Below are positions 38,101-45,002 of a stretch of 45,002 bases of DNA, piece after piece. The notes below the pieces were generated by a model. It did not search any database. It was given only the letters and a program-made list of their open reading frames with translations, and was not told the DNA's origin. The position numbers and the translations under genes are program-made. The DNA comes from a virus. Location of the stretch: positions 163,907-208,908 of the IMG/VR virus record IMGVR_UViG_3300043786_000977; one strand, 5' to 3'. The first letter of the stretch is position 1. Each line of letters begins with the position of its first letter.

Positions 38101-40586
38101 CCATCATCCCGTACAGGGGACACTCGTATGAGGATGCTTACGTGATCTCCAAGACCGCGGCTGATAAGCTGGCTTCGGAGCGTTTACAGGGCTTCGATCT
38201 GGATGCACGCCACGGTGTCGAGATGGGACGTAACAAGTACATCTCTGCATTCCCGCGTGCGTATACGACGGAGCAGATAGATAATCTGGATGATGATGGC
38301 GTGGTTAAACCCGGTACTGTGTTGAAAAAGGGTGACCCGATCGCTTTAGCCGTAGGCCCGCGTCTACTTACAAGCGCCGACGCCCAGTTAGGTAAACTGC
38401 ATAAGGTATTACGAAGTGCCTATACCGATAAGTCATTGACATGGGATTACTCAGGCCCGGGCACAGTTACGGATGTCGCACTGACACGGAACGGTGTTCG
38501 TGTGAATATAAAGAGCACACCGCCTGTAAGCCAAGGTGATAAACTGTCGACACGCTTCGGACTGAAAGGTGTTGTTGGTACCATTTTGGATGACGATAAG
38601 ATGCCCAGGGATCCAGTAACCAATCAGCCCTATGAACTGTTACTGAATCCGATGGCCGTACTCTCACGCGTGGCGCCGAACCAGATCATGGAAATGGCGC
38701 TCGGTAAGATCGCAGCTAAGACAGGCAAGCAGGTTCGTATACCCCAGGAGCCACCACCAGAGGGTTGGATGAACTGGGTACAGGCGCAACTCGACGAAGC
38801 AGGTATAAAGGATTCTGCGGATATCTTTGATCCGGAGAGCGGTAAGACGATCCGTAACATCGGTGACGGTAGCGTATACGTGTCCGCCTTCCATCACTTG
38901 GCCGAGAAGAAGTTATCGAGCCGCGGTGACATCGGCAGTTATTCAGCTGACGAACAGCCAGCCCGCGGTGGTAGTACCGGGGCAAAGAAGTTTTCACAGA
39001 TGGACGTTAACGCGGCCCTGGCTCACGGGGCGACAGATGTCATCAAGGACGTGATCACCATTCGTGGTACCAAGAACGAGGAGTTCTGGAAGGCCCTTAA
39101 ACTTGGCCGGCCGCTACCTGAACCCAAGGTGCCGTTCATATACGACAAGTTCCTGAATACCTTACGTGCCGGTGGGATCAACGTTGTAGAGAAAGGCGAC
39201 ATGACACAGTTGTTGCCTATGATGGACGACGACGTTAAACAGTTGTCGAAGGGTGTTGTGACCAGTAGTGATATGGTTGATTCTGATTTTGAACCGATGG
39301 CTGGTGGTCTCTTCGATGTCGGACGTACAGGTGGTATGGCAGGTAACCGGTGGACACATATCGAGTTGCCTGAACCACTCCCTAACCCCGTAATGGAAGA
39401 ACCGATCCGTCGTTTGCTCGGGCTCAAGATACAGGATATGGAAGATATCGTGGCTGGGCGTAAGGAGTTGAATGGTCAAACGGGTGGCGGTGCGTTAAAG
39501 GCTGCACTTGAGAAGATAGACCTGGATGCCATGATCACAGAGCACAGGCAGAAGGTACGGGTACTGCGTGGTGCTAATCGCGATAACTCGGTAAAGGTGT
39601 TGGGCTATCTTGCCTCTGCCAAGGAGCAAGGTATTCATCCCGCGAAATGGATCATCAGCAAGGTACCTGTATTGCCACCTGTCTTCCGTCCTATTTCGCG
39701 TATGGGTGACGTAGCCTTGTCTGCAGACTTGAATGAGCTATACCGTGACGTGTTGGAGAGTTCTAAGACATTCAAGGAACTCAAACCAGATCTGCCAGAT
39801 TCCGAGTTGGCAGATGAACGCTTGAACATATACAACTCTGTGCGTGCGGCATACGGCTTCGGCGATTCGATTACACCTGAGGGTCGATCGAAGCATCTTA
39901 AGGGCGCCGTACGTCAAGTCATCGGTACGTCTCCGAAGTTCGGGTTGTTCCAGTCCAAGGTTATATCAAAGCCGGTTGATGTTGTGGGACGTGGTGTGGT
40001 TATACCCAACCCCAACCTGGATATGGATCAGCTCGGTATTCCTGCCGATTCGGCGTGGACATTGTACAAGGACTTCGTGATGCGCGCCCTCGTTCGCCAC
40101 GGGTACCCGGCGATACGTGCAGCCGAAATGCTTGAGAACCGAACACCGGAAGCCAAGGAGATGCTGGAGAAGGAAATGTCAACACGGCCGGTGATTATGG
40201 ATCGGGCACCGACGTGGCATAAATTCAACCTGTTGGCGTTCTACCCGCATATCGTTGAGGGTCATACGCTCCAGGTCAGCCCATTGGTGACCAAGGGTTT
40301 CAATATGGACTTCGACGGAGACCAGGCCAACTTCCATGTACCGGTCTCAGATAAAGCCGTCAGCCAAGCGACACGTAAGATGCTACCGTCAGCAAATCTA
40401 TTCAGCTTAACGGATCTACAGTCGGTCCGGCATGCACCGTCAATGGAGATGACATACGGACTGTACCAACTTACACGGGAACAAACGAAGAAACCGACAC
40501 GTGTATTTAAGACAGCAAAGGAAGCAAGGGCAGCATATAAAGCGGGAGAAATCGCCGCGAACGATCCAATTGAAATACTTGCCTGA
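35187..40586 (+). CDS. rpoB: RNA polymerase beta fused to N-terminal beta-prime, with intein
   Basis: This 1799-aa protein is two RNAP subunits in one chain. Beta homology: the RGTFIHGG ... LRPGVY segment (about 113-133), ETNPL ... ITKLGEGG of the rifampicin region (357-376), DPITGPEG (400-407), HSYEDAYVIS (979-988), GDK1119LSTRFGLK1127G with both active-site lysines, and GDIGSYSADEQPxGG near the C-terminus. Beta ends near residue 1333. Beta-prime follows without a stop: WTHIELPEP, LPVLPP-type VPVLPPVFRP, the lid/rudder region, and the catalytic loop NMD1708FD1710GD1712Q, whose three Asp hold the Mg. The Cys4 zinc site normally at the beta-prime N-terminus is missing. The chain stops about 90 residues after the catalytic loop; the rest is encoded at 41969-43816. 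Residues 408-744 are an intein. Position among virion genes suggests a packaged polymerase, which is inference. Confidence 0.92.
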   Translation: MISTPPASPLPSHLRDFDDTDKARELIYSGALDAVSKRFPVEDDEYRVELHKPRYTGVQTYSLEQQKQALMKERRLTTPITGTWKLVHKPTGAVLDEREDVVMNVPYYTQRGTFIHGGNEYSVVNQARLRPGVYIRRQRTGEIEGHVNVKSGSGKPFRVQLEPNTGVFKLHVGQSNVPLYPLMRAVGVTDQQLIKAWGADLVAANIKKQDPRSIAKLYDRFAGYKAEPGIDEAGQTKYLRDSLPLFELDEDVNARTLGLTGAKGVTPDVLLRMTSKMLGVSRGEEDPDDRDSPQFSHIYGVEDLIRERIDKDAGKLTQSMLRKVRRSRNLQAVRRGALNSYLDSLLLGSGLAMPLEETNPLHTLEQLNRITKLGEGGIGSAEAITDEARDVNSGQFGFVDPITGPEGCQASSMQVLTYDGWVSWPNVTMDMRLACNIDGQLEYHKPTELHAFDHDGWIYEARTKHLAFSVTGDHKIWNRAYDPGSAYRWERVGASFERDRHICIGGHSPVSGCDTDFELPIVEGGHALKLTTTTIPMLLWAEFMGWFLSEGSTCVRSDGQIQVSIAQHDPENQERIRRVLTQLPFEFSENRVHGELHAFIIVRKQLGVYLQQFGRSADKYIPQYLLDASIEARKVLLSSLCAGDGRRKGSTYTYCTTSHRLALDVERLAFSLGYSVRVRFEKDDRPQALQGGTWCVHLHLTKERCVLKRHMSRRPYTGKVYCATVPGSQLYVRLGDYGGHWSGNMNIGIDVRAAYRTFKGNDNNMYAEFNDIGTGKPVYLRPDEAASRVVAFPGQDPKAATIYAMRRGKVERVPRAEVDLAVPSFAHMMSSHTNLNPMPTAVQAGRQFYGAKFWSQYMPQVAGEVPLVDSLMPDGKTTWTEHYGRKVGTLKSDVGGTVVKVTDKGVTVMDADGKKHLNELVKDFPFNRLTGISYFPTVKVGDQVNVGDMVAHSNFTDSKTGALNLGRNLRTAIIPYRGHSYEDAYVISKTAADKLASERLQGFDLDARHGVEMGRNKYISAFPRAYTTEQIDNLDDDGVVKPGTVLKKGDPIALAVGPRLLTSADAQLGKLHKVLRSAYTDKSLTWDYSGPGTVTDVALTRNGVRVNIKSTPPVSQGDKLSTRFGLKGVVGTILDDDKMPRDPVTNQPYELLLNPMAVLSRVAPNQIMEMALGKIAAKTGKQVRIPQEPPPEGWMNWVQAQLDEAGIKDSADIFDPESGKTIRNIGDGSVYVSAFHHLAEKKLSSRGDIGSYSADEQPARGGSTGAKKFSQMDVNAALAHGATDVIKDVITIRGTKNEEFWKALKLGRPLPEPKVPFIYDKFLNTLRAGGINVVEKGDMTQLLPMMDDDVKQLSKGVVTSSDMVDSDFEPMAGGLFDVGRTGGMAGNRWTHIELPEPLPNPVMEEPIRRLLGLKIQDMEDIVAGRKELNGQTGGGALKAALEKIDLDAMITEHRQKVRVLRGANRDNSVKVLGYLASAKEQGIHPAKWIISKVPVLPPVFRPISRMGDVALSADLNELYRDVLESSKTFKELKPDLPDSELADERLNIYNSVRAAYGFGDSITPEGRSKHLKGAVRQVIGTSPKFGLFQSKVISKPVDVVGRGVVIPNPNLDMDQLGIPADSAWTLYKDFVMRALVRHGYPAIRAAEMLENRTPEAKEMLEKEMSTRPVIMDRAPTWHKFNLLAFYPHIVEGHTLQVSPLVTKGFNMDFDGDQANFHVPVSDKAVSQATRKMLPSANLFSLTDLQSVRHAPSMEMTYGLYQLTREQTKKPTRVFKTAKEARAAYKAGEIAANDPIEILA
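36408..37418 (+). mobile_element. Intein with LAGLIDADG homing endonuclease inside the beta subunit
   Basis: Residues 408-744 (337 aa) of the polymerase protein break PEG/NIG, one of the most conserved beta motifs. Visible intein blocks: Cys408 then VLTYDGWVSW (block A), VT471GDH474KIW (block B), FMGWFLSEG (543-551) and LLSSLCAGDG (636-645) as the two endonuclease motifs with acidic residues E550 and D644, VYCATVPGSQLYVR (block F), and a WSGN744 end (block G). The penultimate residue is Gly, not His. The next extein residue is Met, not Cys/Ser/Thr, so classical splicing is doubtful. Removing it would give a 1462-aa polymerase chain with an intact motif PEG-M-NIG. Confidence 0.9.
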
Positions 40587-40594
40587 GGTTAGTC

Positions 40595-40623
40595 TTGCAA
40601 AAGTGAGACCAGGGTTGTACTAT
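40595..40623 (+). promoter_or_regulatory. Sigma70-like promoter between the two RNA polymerase genes
   Basis: TTGCAA (40595-40600), a 17-base spacer, TACTAT (40618-40623). Four of six matches in -35 and five of six in -10. It starts 9 bases after the stop of the polymerase fusion gene. Confidence 0.6.
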
Positions 40624-40658
40624 TGTGTTGGTTGATGGCTAAAGAAAGGGTTCATACT

Positions 40659-41147
40659 ATGGTTAAACTAGATCGTGCATTGTTAGCAGAAGTCAAGCGG
40701 GCCTTCGTCCCACAACCTGGTGGCGGTGGTGAACCGGTTGCTGGAGCGAGTCAGATGACCGCAGGAATGGGTGCTCCGATGGGCGCGCCCCCGGGCGGTG
40801 ATCCAGCGGCTGCGGGCGGTGCTATGCCTGCTCCTATGCCTCCCGCGGGCCTCGATCCTGCAATGGCGGGAATGATGGGCGGTGGCGGGGCAGCACCGGA
40901 TCAGGGAATGACAGGATCATCACAGTTGAACCTCACTGTTGACGACCTGATCAAGTTGTTCAAGGTCTTCCAGCGGAACTCGGGTGGTGGCGGGGCGCCA
41001 GCAGCGGCACCAGCCGCAGCGCCGGCAGCAGCAGCTCCGCAAGGTGGTGACCCGCGTATTGATCGTCTTGTGACTATACTGGAACAGGCGCTCGGACAAG
41101 GTGGCGGAGGTGGCGGGGGCAGTGAGTTTGACAGCCAGCAGGCGTAA
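40659..41147 (+). CDS. Pro/Ala/Gly low-complexity protein, 162 aa
   Basis: ATG 40659 is chosen because AAAGAAAGG lies 8 bases upstream; in-frame ATG 40635 is an alternative. A short basic helix (LLAEVKRAFVP) begins it. Then long Gly/Pro/Ala/Met-rich stretches surround a short helix (LNLTVDDLIKLFKVFQ, about 98-113), and a second helix (RIDRLVTILEQAL) precedes a poly-Gly run. Likely a flexible virion scaffold or linker. It lies in the gap between the two polymerase genes. Confidence 0.7.
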   Translation: MVKLDRALLAEVKRAFVPQPGGGGEPVAGASQMTAGMGAPMGAPPGGDPAAAGGAMPAPMPPAGLDPAMAGMMGGGGAAPDQGMTGSSQLNLTVDDLIKLFKVFQRNSGGGGAPAAAPAAAPAAAAPQGGDPRIDRLVTILEQALGQGGGGGGGSEFDSQQA

Positions 41148-41160
41148 GGCAGATTAACCT

Positions 41161-41442
41161 ATGGCAACAAAGGCACAACATGTGATCGTTCATGGTGGTG
41201 ACATCCGGAAGCCCCCGCTATTGGACAGTGCCGAACCACGGTTGGTTGTATTCAATGATACAGAAGGTTTACCGATGGCATTCTTTGCGCGGTTACCTGA
41301 TAATCTTTGGGGCCTGGCGACACGCGGTGATCCCGATTGGGCTGAGATGCTTGTTAAGTATGGATTGGTCGGAATGCATGCTGGAACAAAACCACAAGAT
41401 GTTATTACAGATGGCGTAGCGCCTTTTATAACGGAGGAGTAA
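41161..41442 (+). CDS. Hypothetical 93-aa protein
   Basis: Starts 13 bases after the preceding stop. The product is a compact alpha/beta protein (LVVFNDTEGLPMAFFARLPDN). It has no metal motif or membrane span. GGAGG in its last codons serves the next gene, so the three small genes are probably co-expressed. Confidence 0.7.
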   Translation: MATKAQHVIVHGGDIRKPPLLDSAEPRLVVFNDTEGLPMAFFARLPDNLWGLATRGDPDWAEMLVKYGLVGMHAGTKPQDVITDGVAPFITEE

Positions 41443-41444
41443 CA

Positions 41445-41942
41445 ATGGCACCAAATGACGATAGTAGCAGAATCATACATCACAACAAACTGGCTGCGAT
41501 TCGAGCAGAGATCTCAGCTAGTGGGCTATCGCCAGAGATTTGTGATTTAATGCAGACGAAGATCGACGATGCTGATCTGATCTATAGTCTATCACAGATA
41601 GAGGCCCCGTCTGCCGAGGAGATTGTCCAAAATGTGCGGACTATTGCCCGATTACTTAGCGATAAAATCTCAACTGACGTGCGACATGAAGTAAGGTCAC
41701 AGGCAAAACTAAGGGCGACGATTATTGAAGCCGTTCAGTCTTCTGTTCCGGGTTCGGTTACTTCAGCTTTTTCAAACCTAACTGAATGTCCTGTGCGTAT
41801 TAAGCGTCAAGCTTGCACATGGCGCGATACGTTAAAGATGGCTGTCGGTAAAAGTCCACTTGCAATTGCACTCATAGTAGCAGCGTTGGCTCTTTCCGGT
41901 CATTTGAATTGGGTAGCTAAACTGATCGGACTTGGTCTGTGA
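41445..41942 (+). CDS. Tail-anchored helical protein, 165 aa
   Basis: GGAGGAGTAAC precedes ATG 41445. Residues about 15-105 are helical with heptad-like spacing. One C-terminal hydrophobic segment (about 138-152, LAIALIVAALALSG) is followed by a short tail, the topology of a tail-anchored membrane protein. Function unknown. Confidence 0.7.
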   Translation: MAPNDDSSRIIHHNKLAAIRAEISASGLSPEICDLMQTKIDDADLIYSLSQIEAPSAEEIVQNVRTIARLLSDKISTDVRHEVRSQAKLRATIIEAVQSSVPGSVTSAFSNLTECPVRIKRQACTWRDTLKMAVGKSPLAIALIVAALALSGHLNWVAKLIGLGL

Positions 41943-41968
41943 TCCTCACATTCTCAGGTTAATATATA

Positions 41969-43816
41969 ATGCGAACCACTGTCGGTCAACTGCTTGTCAA
42001 CGACGCACTCCCGGAAGAATTCCGGGATTACACACGTGTATTGACTAAGGGCGACACCGATAAGTTATTGGCCGCTGTTGCAAAGACGCGGCCAGATGAT
42101 TATCGTGATATTTCACACAAGCTGGTACAGCTTGGGCGTAACGCAGCGTTCGAAGAAGGTACTACCTTGCGTTTGGGCGATCTACGAGCCCCTGTTGATA
42201 AGGCGGAGTTGTTAGATCATATCACGCAACAGGAAGACCGGATTACCGCAGATAAGACCATGACGCCGGCCGATAAGCAGGAAGCACGGGAGACCGTGTA
42301 CTCTGAAGTCAATGATGCTTTGAAGAAGATGACCATGGACGCGTCTCTGGCTTCCGAGAATCCGTTTGCCTTACAGGTGAAGTCCAAGGCACGTGGTAAT
42401 CCCGATCAGTTGGCAGCCATGCTTACGACGCCTGGTGTATACCAGGACGCCAAGGACAATATCATACCCGTGTTCATACGTCACAGCTACGCCGAGGGTC
42501 TACAACCCCACGAGTACTGGGCAGCCACGTACGGGGCGCGTAAGGGCGTTATATCCTCGAAATTCGCCACTCGTCAAGCCGGGGCTCTTGGGAAGTTATA
42601 CGGTATGGCCGTAATGGATTCTGTCGTCACCCAGGACGATTGTGAATCCCCGTATGGTATACCGGTAAAAGCGGACGATAATGACAATCTAGGTTCGGTT
42701 TTATCGCGTCCCGTCGCCGGATTTACCGCGGGGACGGTAATAGATAAGCATGTTATGGCTGCGTTGCAGAGTAAGAAGATCGATCAGATCGTTGTGCGTT
42801 CGCCTATTACTTGTACGTTATCCAAGGGTGTATGCAAACACTGTGTGGGTCTACGGGAAGGCGGCGAGTTCCCGCCCATTGGGTACCACATCGGATTGAA
42901 TGCCGCGTCTGCGATGGCAGAACAGATTGCCCAGGCATCGCTCAACGTAAAGCACTCCGGAAAGAAAGCTAAGGGTCAGACGACCTACTCTGGTTTTAAC
43001 GTCATCAAGAATCTATCCACGGTACCGCAGACATTTCCGGATCGTGCGACAGTCGCCGAACGCGACGGTAAAATCACTAAGGTTGCTGAGGCGCCACAGG
43101 GTGGTTATCACGTCTACATCGACGACGAGGAACACTACGTCCCGGCCGGTATGGACCTGCACATCAAGGAAGGGGATACGGTTGAGGCCGGTGATCAGTT
43201 GTCGGACGGTATCGTCAATCCTTCAGACGTTGTACGTTTGAAGGGTTTGGGGGAAGGCCGGCGATACTTTGCAGAACGGTTGACACAGGCATTCCGTGAA
43301 ACCAATTTCGGGGTGAACCGCCGTAATGCTGAGGTCCTGGCACGTTCGATCGTGAATCACATACAGGTCGACGACGACGGTGCCGCGGGCGAACATCTAC
43401 CGGGGGATGTTGTTACATACGGATCATGGGCCTACGGATATCGGCCGCGCAAGGATGCGAAGCGTTTAACGCCCAAGGCTGCGCTGGGGCAGTACTTGGA
43501 AGAACCCGCCATGCATTATACGGTCGGTACCCGTGTCACAAAAAATATGGCGAATATGTTACAACAACAAGGGACACAGGATATACTTACACACACGGCA
43601 CCTGTGGGTGTTTCGCCTGTGATGATGTCTGTTGTTAAAACGCCCGAGTATACGGATGACTGGATGGCACGTTTGAGTTCAACCTACTTGAAGACACGGT
43701 TGCTGGAAGATGTACACGCCGGCGCCAAGTCAAACGTACACGGGATTCATCCGATCCCGGGTATTGCGAAGGGCACGGAGTTCGGACAGCAAAAGGGTAA
43801 GACGTTCACGTACTAA
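41969..43816 (+). CDS. rpoC: RNA polymerase beta-prime, C-terminal half (trigger-loop subunit)
   Basis: The 615-aa product continues beta-prime where the protein at 35187-40586 stops. Markers: TTVGQLL near the start (TTVGR segment of beta-prime), SKARGNPDQLAAM of the bridge helix (about 140-152), the trigger loop G189ARKG193 ... and QDDC225. All four ligands of the second beta-prime zinc site are kept: C225, C282, C289, C292 (ITC, GVCKHC). The later SIGEPGTQL-type segment is diverged (MAEQIAQASLNVKHSG). The split point lies near that between cyanobacterial RpoC1 and RpoC2. At 615 residues it is shorter than the bacterial equivalent and lacks large insertions. Confidence 0.9.
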   Translation: MRTTVGQLLVNDALPEEFRDYTRVLTKGDTDKLLAAVAKTRPDDYRDISHKLVQLGRNAAFEEGTTLRLGDLRAPVDKAELLDHITQQEDRITADKTMTPADKQEARETVYSEVNDALKKMTMDASLASENPFALQVKSKARGNPDQLAAMLTTPGVYQDAKDNIIPVFIRHSYAEGLQPHEYWAATYGARKGVISSKFATRQAGALGKLYGMAVMDSVVTQDDCESPYGIPVKADDNDNLGSVLSRPVAGFTAGTVIDKHVMAALQSKKIDQIVVRSPITCTLSKGVCKHCVGLREGGEFPPIGYHIGLNAASAMAEQIAQASLNVKHSGKKAKGQTTYSGFNVIKNLSTVPQTFPDRATVAERDGKITKVAEAPQGGYHVYIDDEEHYVPAGMDLHIKEGDTVEAGDQLSDGIVNPSDVVRLKGLGEGRRYFAERLTQAFRETNFGVNRRNAEVLARSIVNHIQVDDDGAAGEHLPGDVVTYGSWAYGYRPRKDAKRLTPKAALGQYLEEPAMHYTVGTRVTKNMANMLQQQGTQDILTHTAPVGVSPVMMSVVKTPEYTDDWMARLSSTYLKTRLLEDVHAGAKSNVHGIHPIPGIAKGTEFGQQKGKTFTY

Positions 43817-43823
43817 GGTGATT

Positions 43824-43922
43824 ATGGATAAACAAGCATATTGGTGAGACAAAACGTCACATCATCATTGCATTGTATATGCCGAGTGTGATATAGATAG
43901 AGTATTCGGAGCTAAGGAGTAA
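43824..43922 (+). pseudogene. Interrupted remnant of an MDKQAY... gene start
   Basis: ATGGATAAACAAGCATA at 43824-43840 repeats exactly the first 17 bases of the gene at 33381, with AAGGTG upstream as ribosome site. After MDKQAYW the frame meets TGA (43845-43847); beyond it the frame continues 24 more codons, including YAE, to TAA 43920-43922. It is either a decayed copy of a virion gene start or a 7-residue leader peptide. Confidence 0.45.
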
Positions 43923-43925
43923 GAT

Positions 43926-44201
43926 ATGACAGCACAAGAACAGGCGTACCAAGCAGGTTTTCAACAGAAGTGCGCCGAGCGCGGCGTGGATCCAGTCGCT
44001 TTGATCAAGTGGGCACAGGCAGTGGCTCCAGATCCCGATACTACTCTCGACGGCAAACGCCCGCTCAACCCGCGCTTACCTGATAACGTGATGTTCCGGA
44101 ATCCTCCGGTTAAAGGGACCAATGTACTGGGACGTACAGTCGCGCCGACGGCCACAAAGAAAGCACCGCAGCTTGCACCTAAATTACCAGTACGGAAGTA
44201 A
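43926..44201 (+). CDS. Small virion-type protein with shared N-terminal motif, 91 aa
   Basis: AAGGAG lies 7 bases before ATG 43926. Residues 5-31 (QAYQAGFQQKCAERGVDPVAL ... KWAQ) are the closest match to the copy in the protein at 29924. The rest is Pro/Lys-rich and probably unstructured. It may be a carrier of the motif with a flexible tail. Confidence 0.7.
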   Translation: MTAQEQAYQAGFQQKCAERGVDPVALIKWAQAVAPDPDTTLDGKRPLNPRLPDNVMFRNPPVKGTNVLGRTVAPTATKKAPQLAPKLPVRK

Positions 44202-44213
44202 GGAGACAGAGAT

Positions 44214-45002
44214 ATGACAAAGACTTTCAATTCATTGTTGGCGCAGGTACCAAAGAGCCTGGAGCCTTTTGGTTACGTCAAGCAGGCAGGGCCTGGGGGC
44301 GTCGAGAGCCCTGACGAGAACCAACTAGAACAGGACTTCTCACGGTTGGCGTATATGTTCGTACAGGATCGTGCGTCGCCATTGATGAAGTATATGCTGG
44401 GCTTCGAGGTCGTTAACCGTGAGGAAGACGGCTCAAGAGCGGTAGGTCTGTTTGGCTTCAAGATCGGCAAGGACTATTACTATGTCCCGGCCTTCTTCGT
44501 GAACAACCAGATCAAGGGTGTGGATCTTCTATTCTCCAAGCGCACGAACATGTTCGTACCTCTCCAGGAAGACTGGATCAATTATATCGTCAATCGCCAG
44601 ACGATCGAACTCGGCGGACAGGCCGAGGATAAGGTACAACGTGACTTTGAGAATCCGAACTTCGATTTCTTATCACGGCCACCTATCGGACCGAAGACGG
44701 CCGAAGCACCCTGGTCGTTCAAGGAAGCATGGTACCAGCTCCAGATGCAGTTAAATGAAAAACTGGAGAAGGATGCCGCGTTCCAGGAGGCCTGGGGCGG
44801 TCTCGTATGCAGCATAATGAACAAGGACCTACCGTTTGAAAAGACAGGCGAAGCGAGCCCGTTGAAGACGTGGCTCGAAAAGCGCGGCGGACCTAAGGCA
44901 GTAAGTACGTTCCTGAATACGTTAACCAGGAATCCCAAGTACGCCAACGCCGCCCTTACATTTTACCCATCAGTCGAGTCCCTGTACGTGCATCAGTTCG
45001 CG
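44214..45002 (+). CDS. Hypothetical virion-block protein, N-terminal 263 aa (3' truncated)
   Basis: AAGGAGA lies about 7 bases before ATG 44214; the frame remains open to the window end. The protein has YVKQAGPGG at about 21-29, identical in KQAGPG to the protein at 30367, then a compact alpha/beta domain (LGFEVVNREEDG ... GLFGFKIGKDYYYVPAFF) and helical, Trp-rich parts. Size and position suggest a large structural protein, but I do not recognise the family. Confidence 0.75.
   Translation, partial: MTKTFNSLLAQVPKSLEPFGYVKQAGPGGVESPDENQLEQDFSRLAYMFVQDRASPLMKYMLGFEVVNREEDGSRAVGLFGFKIGKDYYYVPAFFVNNQIKGVDLLFSKRTNMFVPLQEDWINYIVNRQTIELGGQAEDKVQRDFENPNFDFLSRPPIGPKTAEAPWSFKEAWYQLQMQLNEKLEKDAAFQEAWGGLVCSIMNKDLPFEKTGEASPLKTWLEKRGGPKAVSTFLNTLTRNPKYANAALTFYPSVESLYVHQFA

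Noticed and set aside
40584-41971. An intron or second intein separating the beta-prime halves
   Set aside because: The 1.4 kb between them holds normal genes with their own ribosome sites and a promoter. There are no intein blocks at either edge, so it is a true gene split.

Overview
This window looks like part of the genome of a large tailed bacteriophage (Caudoviricetes). The reasons are a portal protein, a long run of very small densely packed genes all on the + strand, frequent 4-base ATGA stop/start overlaps, glycine-rich virion-type proteins, and a phage-encoded multi-subunit RNA polymerase. Stop codons TAA, TAG and TGA are all used, so the code is standard. I found no rRNA, tRNA, CRISPR array, transposase or integrase. 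The host cannot be named from the sequence; sigma70-like promoters and ordinary Shine-Dalgarno sites point to a bacterium.

Left half (1-22.9 kb) is an accessory or early-type block of about 60 short genes. Most belong to the small orphan modules that fill large phage genomes, many with paired CxxC zinc-binding motifs, and several occur as diverged paralogous pairs. Recognisable enzymes stand out: a metacaspase with a lipoprotein-type signal (5918-6787), an HD-domain protein with the complete active-site pattern of small (p)ppGpp hydrolases (8893-9702), and a MYG1/UPF0160-type metal-dependent protein (20412-21275). Intrinsic-type terminators at about 2471, 3550, 7776, 14410 and 22908 divide it into transcription units. 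A 320-base control-like region with 19-bp tandem repeats and palindromes (20089-20411) precedes the MYG1 gene.

Right half (23.3-45.0 kb) is the virion block. It opens with a hairpin array, a strong terminator and a near-consensus sigma70 promoter (23275-23303). It holds the portal (25775-27721), several Gly/Ala-zipper proteins that share an N-terminal helical motif, an HEAGH metallopeptidase-like protein (34313-35194), and the RNA polymerase genes. One 1799-residue protein (35187-40586) contains all recognisable RNAP beta homology followed by the N-terminal half of beta-prime, including the catalytic DFDGD loop. The rest of beta-prime (bridge helix, trigger loop, Cys4 zinc site) is a separate gene (41969-43816) after three small genes and a second sigma70-like promoter.

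The beta part is interrupted at the conserved PEG/NIG motif by a 337-residue intein with a LAGLIDADG endonuclease. The residue after its terminal Asn is Met rather than Cys/Ser/Thr, so either splicing is unusual or the intein cleaves rather than splices. This polymerase is the strongest candidate for an undescribed system, followed by the metacaspase. Its position among structural genes suggests, but does not prove, a virion-packaged polymerase.
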